Below, piece after piece: positions 1-6,962 of a stretch of 32,654 nt of DNA. The notes under the pieces were generated by a model. That model was given only the letters and a program-made list of their open reading frames with translations. It was not told where the DNA came from and did not search any database. Every line of letters begins with the position of its first letter. The stretch's first letter is position 1. A program made the position numbers and the translations under genes. Source of the DNA: JAYZDF01 sp036337945 (GTDB lineage Bacteria; Myxococcota; Kuafuiibacteriia; Kuafuiibacteriales; Kuafuiibacteriaceae); NCBI GenBank assembly GCA_036337945.1, contig JAYZDF010000058.1, positions 1 to 32,654 of the forward strand, given 5' to 3'.

Positions 1-35
1 AAGATTCATGCTAAGAACCCGATATGGGGGTAAGC

Positions 36-1586
36 ATGAAGCGTTTCAACCTATTACTAGCATCAACACTTGGCCTTGGGCTGGCTTGTGGAGGCGACTC
101 TGACGAGCAAGCGGGGACAAAGTCCGTCAAAAAGACGGATCCTCTTGCGCGCACTGTCACCTGTAAATACACAAATCGCAGCTTTAACTTTCGATGCGAG
201 TCTCTCGAAAATTGTATCCCAAAAAATTTCGCCATCACTTGCATGGAAGACTTCATGACGCTGGTTCCTCAAGGCGAACGAGGCGTGAATAACTGGGAGA
301 AAAACGGCCACTGGAATGAACGAAAAGGGAAGTGGACCCATTTTCGACTCAAGGTAAAGAAGCTCAAGGGGTCGACTATTGTTGCTTCAGACCGAGCGGA
401 TATTCATTTGACTACGAAAGGCAGTCACAACGTGAAGGCTCGCCAGATGGTCAATGGATTCGGCATCATGGATTTTTATGATGAAGGATTCATGACCGAT
501 ACTCTCAAGATAAAAAACGTGACCCTGGTGACAGATAGAGAGTATCAAGCCGCTCTTGAATACGACAAACTTACTCAAGCGATCAAAAGCCACCAAAATC
601 CGAATTCTGCTCGCCGCAGTGATTCGACGGCCCGTTACGCGATTGACTCGGCAAAACGGGTCATGGGGGAGACATCGCCTCTGTACAAGGCTGCTTTCTA
701 CCTCAATAAGACGACTCCCGAAGAAATGCGTCGTGCGACCGCGACAGACAGCTTCAACCGCGACAAGTTTCTGCTTCATGCTTTGAACTTTGACCTCGAG
801 GCGGTGATGGGCTTACTCGAAAAGGGCAAAATCAAAGATTATTCGGAACTTGAAGCAAAAATCAATGATCCGAGTACTGGTATCAATAATGTGGATATTG
901 ATGCTGACCGCCTGGTTGACTGGGTCGCGATCGAGGAGAGTCGCAAAGACGGTAAAATTCATCTCAGTTTCGTGGCCTATGCCTCGAGTAGTCCCCGAGA
1001 CAAGAACCTGCGGGTGGTTGTTGCGCAAGTGACCTTGAACAAGAAAGCGAAGTCCGACCCGAATTCTGCGGCCGCCGAAAAAGAAGAGATAGAAATCGAA
1101 GGTGGTTATCCAGAGTATGCGGAAGGCTACGATGATTACTACTATCGCCAGCGCTATTACGTGATGACCGAAGCGGAACTGGCCCGATATATGTGGCTCG
1201 CGGAACGAAAAGCATATGAACGCTCCTGGAAGGAGTATCAAAAAATTCACAAACAACAACAGGCGCGTCACTTGCGGGAGATGAAGTCCTTGCGTTCTTC
1301 TTACCGCATGAAAATGGGCTTAGCAGCTGTTGGCGCGGCTTTGATTACGGCCAAGCTTATCCAAAGCTCTCGCGCTAAGAACTTCAAGATGGTTTCTCCT
1401 AGAGCGAACCCGAAAGTCGTTGCAAAAGCAAAAAGTTCTCACGCAAAGGTAAGGCAGGTAAGAGCTAGAAAAGAAGCCGCCAAAGTCCGAAGAGCCGAAC
1501 GCAAGGCCCGCTCGGCGCGAAAAGCCCGTTCCGTCCGGAGCCGAGGACGCAGCGCTCGTTCTCGAGGCTCTCGCCGAGGCAAGTAG
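36..1586 (+). CDS. Lipoprotein with very basic C-terminal tail, unknown function
   Basis: I do not recognise the family. The chosen ATG lies 5 bases after a GGGGG stretch (26-30); an in-frame ATG at 24 is possible but has no clear ribosome site. The N-terminus is a lipoprotein signal (MKRF, hydrophobic stretch, LGLAC lipobox with Cys18), so the protein should be exported and lipidated. The middle part has no motif I know; around residues 365-385 it is very rich in Tyr and acidic residues. Near residue 427 comes a Gly/Ala-rich hydrophobic segment, and the last 70 or so residues are dominated by Lys, Arg, Ala and Ser, resembling histone H1 tails or nucleic-acid-binding tails. The gene sits 21 bases before a spermidine-synthase-like gene and is probably co-transcribed with it. 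A polybasic tail on an envelope lipoprotein could bind LPS, peptidoglycan or extracellular DNA; that is inference. Confidence 0.8.
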   Translation: MKRFNLLLASTLGLGLACGGDSDEQAGTKSVKKTDPLARTVTCKYTNRSFNFRCESLENCIPKNFAITCMEDFMTLVPQGERGVNNWEKNGHWNERKGKWTHFRLKVKKLKGSTIVASDRADIHLTTKGSHNVKARQMVNGFGIMDFYDEGFMTDTLKIKNVTLVTDREYQAALEYDKLTQAIKSHQNPNSARRSDSTARYAIDSAKRVMGETSPLYKAAFYLNKTTPEEMRRATATDSFNRDKFLLHALNFDLEAVMGLLEKGKIKDYSELEAKINDPSTGINNVDIDADRLVDWVAIEESRKDGKIHLSFVAYASSSPRDKNLRVVVAQVTLNKKAKSDPNSAAAEKEEIEIEGGYPEYAEGYDDYYYRQRYYVMTEAELARYMWLAERKAYERSWKEYQKIHKQQQARHLREMKSLRSSYRMKMGLAAVGAALITAKLIQSSRAKNFKMVSPRANPKVVAKAKSSHAKVRQVRARKEAAKVRRAERKARSARKARSVRSRGRSARSRGSRRGK

Positions 1587-1607
1587 CACTTCCTTTTTCC
1601 TTTTCGT

Positions 1608-3152
1608 ATGAATCAATCTTTTCAAAAGTGGATGCTCTTTGCGGCAATGTTCTCCAGTGGTTTTTGTGGAATGGTCGCGGAGTACAGTGTCGGAACAACC
1701 GTTTCATACTTGATCGGTAATTCTATCGCAGCCTATACCGTATCGATTTCGGTTTTTATGTTGGCGATGGGCGTGGGCGCTTTGGTGAGTCAAAGTTTCC
1801 CAGAAGGAAAAGAGCTCCGACTTTTTTTGTTTGTCGAATGTATGCTCAGCATTGCGGCCGGTGGGAGCACTATTTTTATCACTCAAGCGGCGCGTCTGGA
1901 GCTTGCTTGGGTTGCGACGATAGCCATCGCTTTCTTTATCGGCCTGCTCATCGGTTTCGAAATACCTCTACTGACTCGTTTTAACGAAAAAAGAAAAGTC
2001 GTACTAAAGAAGAACCTCGCATTCATTTTTTCGGCGGACTACTTAGGAAGTTTTTTGGCTGGGCTAAGCTACAGTGCGTTGCTACTTCCGCATATTGGAA
2101 CGGTGAACACCCCGATCATCAGCGGTTCCATTAATCTGCTGATCGTGATCGGAATGTTATTCACCTTCAAACATAATGTCACTTGGAAGTCTTTTGCGCC
2201 CGCTTTGAGCTTCGCCGGAATAAGTTTAGCTTTGTTGGCGGTCCACGGAGAGGATATCGCCTTTGCGTCGGAACAAAAGAAATATAAAGACCCGATTATT
2301 TTTGCGGAGCAGACGTCTTACCAACGCGTGCTAATCACTGAGACGAAAGGTCATCATTGCCTTTATCTCAACGGAGGTCAGCAGTTTTGTACCACCGACG
2401 AACGTCGCTACCATGAGATTTTAGTGCATCCCGCGGGTTGGGTGATGCCCAATCCTCGTGAGGTGTTAGTGCTTGGCGGGGGAGACGGGCTGGCAGTCCG
2501 AGAATTACTGAAGTATCCCAGCGTTGAGCGAGTCACCTTGGTTGATCTGGACCCTCGCATTGTCGAGATATCGAAGACCTTCGAGCCTTTCCGACGTTTG
2601 AATGAAGATGCGTTGAGTGACTCGCGGGTTCAGGTTGTGTCTGAGGATGCTTACAATTGGCTTCAAAAGAATGAAGGTCAGTTTGACATTATCATCATAG
2701 ATTTACCTGACCCTAGACAGGTCGAGCTTGCGAAGCTCTACAGTTTAGAGTTCTACACGAGCGTACGCGCTCATTTGACGCCGAATGGCGTGGTGGCGCT
2801 GCAATCCACTTCACCGATTCATGCGACACAAGCCTATGTAACAATCTGGGCGACACTTCAAGCGGCAGAGCTGTCCGTCGTTCCTTATCGCCTCAATATA
2901 CCCAGCTTTGGAGACTGGGGTTTTCAGATTGCGGTGCGTGAAAAATTTATGAGTGAGGACGAGCTTCGAGAGAAGTTAGATCAGTTTGAAGAAACAGTTC
3001 CCACTCAAGTTGTGAATAGAGCTGCGGTTCAAGCCGCGACCCGTTTTGAAAAGGGCATTTTCCCAAGTGACCTTCACACGGTTCCTATTAGTCGTCTGAT
3101 AGAACCTCGGGTGTATCAGGCGTACAAAGATGCCTGGAAAGTGGACCCTTAG
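1608..3152 (+). CDS. Membrane-anchored spermidine synthase-like protein (polyamine aminopropyltransferase family)
   Basis: The 514-residue protein has about seven hydrophobic segments in residues 1-215, followed by a Rossmann-fold spermidine-synthase domain. Visible family motifs are the YHE and following LVHP near 268-274, the SAM-site glycine motif GGGDG at 290-294, the acidic strand end LVDLDP near 311-316 that holds decarboxylated SAM, and DLPDP at 365-369 where soluble enzymes have DSTDP. Known enzymes of this fold transfer an aminopropyl group to a diamine; forms with N-terminal membrane helices are widespread but poorly characterised, so the substrate is open. No good Shine-Dalgarno precedes the ATG. 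The next gene starts 19 bases after the stop. Membrane anchoring suggests polyamine made or used at the membrane, which fits the neighbouring channel gene, but that link is inferred. Confidence 0.88.
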   Translation: MNQSFQKWMLFAAMFSSGFCGMVAEYSVGTTVSYLIGNSIAAYTVSISVFMLAMGVGALVSQSFPEGKELRLFLFVECMLSIAAGGSTIFITQAARLELAWVATIAIAFFIGLLIGFEIPLLTRFNEKRKVVLKKNLAFIFSADYLGSFLAGLSYSALLLPHIGTVNTPIISGSINLLIVIGMLFTFKHNVTWKSFAPALSFAGISLALLAVHGEDIAFASEQKKYKDPIIFAEQTSYQRVLITETKGHHCLYLNGGQQFCTTDERRYHEILVHPAGWVMPNPREVLVLGGGDGLAVRELLKYPSVERVTLVDLDPRIVEISKTFEPFRRLNEDALSDSRVQVVSEDAYNWLQKNEGQFDIIIIDLPDPRQVELAKLYSLEFYTSVRAHLTPNGVVALQSTSPIHATQAYVTIWATLQAAELSVVPYRLNIPSFGDWGFQIAVREKFMSEDELREKLDQFEETVPTQVVNRAAVQAATRFEKGIFPSDLHTVPISRLIEPRVYQAYKDAWKVDP

Positions 3153-3171
3153 TCCACCAAAGGAAATGGGT

Positions 3172-3858
3172 ATGAGTCTTATATTTGATCCAGACATCAG
3201 CGGATTTCTTTTATTGGCCGGAATATTTTGGTTTGGGAAAAAGAAAGGTGCTGACAAGGAACCGTCTGTTCAGACGGTGACTCCCGAAGAATTCATGCGT
3301 TCCCCCAAGACCGAGCTTCCACTTGGCGCGACTGTCAACGTGGGCAGCGACGTGTACGTCGTCGAAAGCCGCGCGAAATATTGTGAAATCGAAGACGGCG
3401 ACGAAGAAGATGAGACCTTGGTGTCCGAAGAGGACTTTTGGTGGGTGCTCACACTGGACTGCGATATCGAGGATGATGACTACTTCTTGAGTTGCGAAGA
3501 GAGCGATGAAGGCTACTGGGAATTCTGGTTTTGTGCAGACATTACCGACGAAGTTCTTTCGCTCAGTGCTTTTCAAGGTGTTTCGTATCATGACGAAAAT
3601 GGTGCACCTCCCGAGAGCTTTGAGTATCAAGGCAAAACCTATGAGGTTGAGGCTGAAGAATTCGACGAAACCTACTTTGTGATGACGGAGCATCGGGCTC
3701 GAAAAGCCAAAGACGACTATTTTGTACAAGCAACCAGTTACGTTGAGCGCGCCTCCGATGGGTCTTTGGGCGAACAATCCATTAATTTTGAGATGTGGGA
3801 ATCAGGAACGGTCGTGACCATTGGTCAGCGAGTCAAATCCGTAAAGCGATTGCCGTAG
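3172..3858 (+). CDS. Membrane-anchored acidic protein, probably DUF4178
   Basis: The start is placed at the ATG 7 bases after AAGGA (3160-3164). A longer frame from 3130 would overlap the previous gene and add an unlikely N-terminus. The 228-residue product has one hydrophobic anchor near residues 8-20 (FLLLAGIFWFG) followed by KKK, then a highly acidic soluble part. The region beginning PLGATVNVGSDVYVVESRA, the Trp-rich middle and the ending with NFEMWESG resemble DUF4178, a beta-rich family of unknown role. I know DUF4178 genes to lie beside spermidine-synthase-like genes, membrane proteins DUF350 and ion channels in other bacteria, and the same pairing here supports the call. It likely ends the three-gene operon and faces a convergent channel gene 23 bases away. 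The family assignment is from memory of the pattern, not a search. Confidence 0.6.
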   Translation: MSLIFDPDISGFLLLAGIFWFGKKKGADKEPSVQTVTPEEFMRSPKTELPLGATVNVGSDVYVVESRAKYCEIEDGDEEDETLVSEEDFWWVLTLDCDIEDDDYFLSCEESDEGYWEFWFCADITDEVLSLSAFQGVSYHDENGAPPESFEYQGKTYEVEAEEFDETYFVMTEHRARKAKDDYFVQATSYVERASDGSLGEQSINFEMWESGTVVTIGQRVKSVKRLP

Positions 3859-3881
3859 CAGATATTGCGAGTCTAAAAAAT

Positions 3882-4985
3882 TTATTCGCCGAGGTACTTA
3901 CTCGTGAGGTCACGCCAATATTTCTCATCGAGTCGCCGGGTGAGTAGGGCGGTATTGATCTGTTCACGCAAGTGACTATTGGTCGGCATGCCGATCGCAT
4001 AGCTTTGCGCGTCAAATAAGGCCTCTAAGATTCGAACCTTGCCGCGCATTCTGCTCATGCTGTGGTACTGCAACATTGGACGGTCGTACACAAAGGCATC
4101 GATGTCTCCAGAAGCAACGGCGTCGAGCCCAGCGGGTACATCGCTGAACCCCACGGGCCGGATATTTTTCTTCAGCAGGTAGCGTTCACTTGACGATGAC
4201 TTAATGGTCCCAACGGTGACTTCGGGGAGGTCCTCTGGTCCATTTACGCCGGTTTCGAGCTGGCTTACGGTCAACGAGGAGGCTAGTCCGGCGGTAAAAA
4301 AGGAAATGATGATAATGGCGGCGAACATCCAAATTAAGCCGAGGATTCGTCCGGCGAACGTTCGTGGAGCGACATCTCCATAGCCGACCGTCGTCATTGT
4401 AACTGCTGACCACCAAAAGCCGTCCCAGATGCCGGTGGCGCCCTCCGCAAAATCCTCGCTATTTGATTTGCGCTCCACCAACCAAATGAGAATTCCGATG
4501 CTCAGTAATACAGCCACCAAGCCCGCTAGGTAGCGTATGAAAGACCCGGAAAAAAAAGAAGTCAGTATCTGTGAAATACCTTCAGAATCTCCCGGTGGCT
4601 TTACGGCAATCCCCAGTCCGGTAAAGAAAAAAGCGTGCGAAAAGTCGAAACGTTTTTCTCGGTCGGCGTTAATGGTGACTGCGGCAACGGCCAGATCGGC
4701 TTCTCCGGACTCAAGCGAGTTGAGGAGGCCTTTGAGATCATACTCACGGTATTCGAAATCGAGGTTGAGATCTTTCGCTATATCGTTCCATAACTCGACG
4801 CTAATCCCTTTCCACTGACCATCTTCACCCTTCATTGAAAAAGGCGGCGCGGATTTTGTGCTTATAAGCAGTTTTTTGTTCGGCGCCGCTGTCTCTGACG
4901 TCTCTTCCGCGAGCGAAGATCGTGGACTCATTAGGCAAACGAGGCTGAGTAATCCAAGTTTCGCTATGACTTTTCGAAGGTTCAT
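3882..4985 (-). CDS. GluR0-type ligand-gated potassium channel (prokaryotic ionotropic glutamate receptor)
   Basis: The 367-residue protein has a signal peptide (cleavage likely after SSLA, residue 26), then the two halves of an amino-acid-binding-protein domain split by a pore. Half one (about 37-130) contains TINADREKRFDFS, where Arg109 matches the arginine that holds the ligand carboxylate in ABC binding proteins and ionotropic glutamate receptors. A first membrane helix (about 150-171), a pore loop with the potassium filter TVGYGD (199-204) and a second helix (about 213-233) follow. Half two (about 250-365) contains FVYDRPMLQY, where Asp301 fits the residue that binds the ligand amino group. 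This order equals Synechocystis GluR0. It should let potassium flow when a periplasmic amino acid or similar ligand binds. The gene converges on the polyamine-synthase/DUF4178 operon. The ligand cannot be read from sequence. Confidence 0.9.
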   Translation of the reverse strand: MNLRKVIAKLGLLSLVCLMSPRSSLAEETSETAAPNKKLLISTKSAPPFSMKGEDGQWKGISVELWNDIAKDLNLDFEYREYDLKGLLNSLESGEADLAVAAVTINADREKRFDFSHAFFFTGLGIAVKPPGDSEGISQILTSFFSGSFIRYLAGLVAVLLSIGILIWLVERKSNSEDFAEGATGIWDGFWWSAVTMTTVGYGDVAPRTFAGRILGLIWMFAAIIIISFFTAGLASSLTVSQLETGVNGPEDLPEVTVGTIKSSSSERYLLKKNIRPVGFSDVPAGLDAVASGDIDAFVYDRPMLQYHSMSRMRGKVRILEALFDAQSYAIGMPTNSHLREQINTALLTRRLDEKYWRDLTSKYLGE

Positions 4986-5212
4986 CTTGCTGAAAAACTA
5001 CTGTAAATCGAGTTGAGATTCAAAAAGGCCCAATACGGGAGCTAAATGTGCAATATGTTTGATTTGAACATTCGAGCGTGGGCTGGCCAAAGCCAGTCAA
5101 TTCCAAAGATTTGTTACATCCGCGAAGAGGCTGTATGTCAGGTTTTGTTGGCGGCGTGAGTGAATGATCCTGAAGCGGGTGAGGCGATCACTGAATCTGG
5201 TCACTTGAAATG
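4986..5212. other. Intergenic region between channel gene and cyclase gene
   Basis: This 227-base stretch holds the promoter side of the minus-strand channel gene and the 3' side of the cyclase gene. A short inverted repeat CTGGC-caaa-GCCAG lies near 5091-5104 but lacks a T tract in either direction. I see no convincing gene or clear promoter. Confidence 0.4.
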
Positions 5213-6916
5213 TTACTCTTCGAAAACAGGATTTTCAAGTCGATGCTGATGAGCTCTTTGTCGTGCCTCGATTCGATTTTTGATTTCTTTTCTGTCTTCT
5301 AAAACACTTGGACTCTCCAAGGGACCAATTCCCCAGGCTTGGTTTCGCGGTACATACCAGCCTCGTGCAAAGATGGCCCGGTAATAAATAAGTAACTGCT
5401 CCAAATTATCTAGCGTCGCTACTTTCTCATTTCCGCGAATGTTGATGTACGGAGAGTCGTTGATGTCAGGCGTTGATGGTTGAAATATCGTGATTGGAAA
5501 TCCATCACCGTAGGTTTGATCGACTTGAGTGAGCAACTCTTCGGGGCCCGCAGCACCATAGGGACGATGTGATTCTATGTTGTGGTGCACTCGACGGAAT
5601 TGGCCTTTAGTGCCTTGATGAGGCATTGCCTTATTCAAGGCCAAAATGCAGCGTAAGGTGCGCGGCGTGATGTTACCCATATGCTGGTCTTCCCAGGCTT
5701 CGCCCATACCGTGGCCACCACCGGTGGACTCTCCACCGCCGACTGCATTTAGGATAGCAATTTGGTCGACCTTAATTCGCGTGCCCGTTTTGGCCCACAA
5801 ACCATCATCTTGAAGCTCCCAGCTTGAGTATGTTGTGCCTGCACCCGGTGATGAACCCGTGCGTCTCTTGTATGCTTTTCGCCATCCACCGGCCCAGGTG
5901 TTCGGCAAAGTGGGGTCGAGTACTGCATCGAGATTTGTGTATTGCCAGTTTTGAATTCCGACAATATTTCCCATCAAAGGGTCACGACTCACCAGGCTGT
6001 AGTCGACATTTTCCGCGGACAGTGGTCGCCCCTCGGCGTCTCGAGGAACTACAGGACCATATCCGGCCCCAAAGTTTTCTTTCCTCGGGCATATTGACCA
6101 GAGGTCATAGTCTCCGGTCATAGGTAAGTCTGTTTCCCAGGCCGAAGGTGGTGTCATGACTTCGAGTGGATAAAAGGTTTTGCTCTCGTGTGTGATTGAG
6201 GGCAAAGAGAAATCGATGGGTGCCGCGTCCGCTCGGTCTATGACAAAGCCGCTAGGGGGACTGAAATACAAACAGTAGGGGCGTTCGCCGCGAACGAACT
6301 CGGTTTCTCCAAGGCCTGCCAAAGTCGGGTCTGACGTATAAACCGCGAGAAACAAGAATTCTTGGCCGTCTCTAGGGCGAGTGGCTTCGATGAGATAGTC
6401 GGGATTTGTGGTGTCTGTTCCTTGCGCGGGGCCTAGCGGGGTTTCAATCGTCTTTGTGACGTGAGTAGCCGTCATCCGTGCGATCGCGCTGCGAGTCACA
6501 ATAGAGCCTTCGCGATCTTCTGCGTCTCTTCGGTTTGTACAAAGAGCGTCTAACCATTCTTTTTTCAGACGGAGTGGTAGCTTTCGAAATCCATGCTCAC
6601 TGATACCGTTATTGTTCGCCTTGATTCCTTTCTTCTCTTGTTCGGTGAGACCGCCTTTTTTGCTGAGTTCAGAACGATAAGGAACGAAGCCGGCCATGGG
6701 GCCCCAGTCTGAACTTTTACCTTTGACGTGAAATGACTTCGACGGAAAATTGAGCTCTAACCAGGGCAGGGACCAGGGGCCGGTTGACCGGAACATGATG
6801 ATTTCATTGTATGTTGTCGCAACGCGACAAATCGCGCTCATGTCCGCTTTGGTCATCCCGTTTCGAGGATGCTCGTAGCTTTTTTGCAGTCCTATCCATG
6901 GCGTAATTCGCGGCAC
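5213..6916 (-). CDS. ExoY / edema-factor-like nucleotidyl cyclase
   Basis: The 567-residue protein matches class II (toxin-type) cyclases such as Pseudomonas ExoY, anthrax edema factor (EF) and Bordetella CyaA. In order I see: IIMFR (Arg43, equal to EF Arg329); KSFHVKGKSSDWGPMAGFVP (Lys60 and Lys67, equal to EF Lys346 and Lys353; Lys65 where EF has its His, as in ExoY); LSKK; the metal-binding pair in TGDYDLW (Asp269, Asp271); GNITPRT (414-420), identical to ExoY; HHNIESHRP (444-452); and GDGFPITIF (470-478). The family makes cAMP or, for ExoY, mainly cGMP and cUMP, after activation by a eukaryotic cofactor (actin or calmodulin). The protein is longer than ExoY (378), with extra sequence around 280-410. 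There is no signal peptide and no secretion gene nearby. The start is GTG: an in-frame TAA lies four codons upstream and the conserved N-terminal part begins before Met21. Confidence 0.9.
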   Translation of the reverse strand: MPRITPWIGLQKSYEHPRNGMTKADMSAICRVATTYNEIIMFRSTGPWSLPWLELNFPSKSFHVKGKSSDWGPMAGFVPYRSELSKKGGLTEQEKKGIKANNNGISEHGFRKLPLRLKKEWLDALCTNRRDAEDREGSIVTRSAIARMTATHVTKTIETPLGPAQGTDTTNPDYLIEATRPRDGQEFLFLAVYTSDPTLAGLGETEFVRGERPYCLYFSPPSGFVIDRADAAPIDFSLPSITHESKTFYPLEVMTPPSAWETDLPMTGDYDLWSICPRKENFGAGYGPVVPRDAEGRPLSAENVDYSLVSRDPLMGNIVGIQNWQYTNLDAVLDPTLPNTWAGGWRKAYKRRTGSSPGAGTTYSSWELQDDGLWAKTGTRIKVDQIAILNAVGGGESTGGGHGMGEAWEDQHMGNITPRTLRCILALNKAMPHQGTKGQFRRVHHNIESHRPYGAAGPEELLTQVDQTYGDGFPITIFQPSTPDINDSPYINIRGNEKVATLDNLEQLLIYYRAIFARGWYVPRNQAWGIGPLESPSVLEDRKEIKNRIEARQRAHQHRLENPVFEE

Positions 6917-6962
6917 ACCTTCGCTTTAGCATGAATGGGCTCGTGTGTAAGGCGTTGCGAGC

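Noticed and set aside
813..1271. 152-residue minus-strand open frame
   Set aside because: Antisense to the first lipoprotein, with a hydrophobic composition expected from reversing Lys/Glu codons.
3211..3777. 188-residue minus-strand open frame
   Set aside because: It is the antisense shadow of the acidic DUF4178-like gene; long antisense frames are common opposite Glu/Asp-rich genes.
5091..5104. Short inverted repeat CTGGC-caaa-GCCAG as a terminator
   Set aside because: Only a 5-bp stem and no T tract on either strand.
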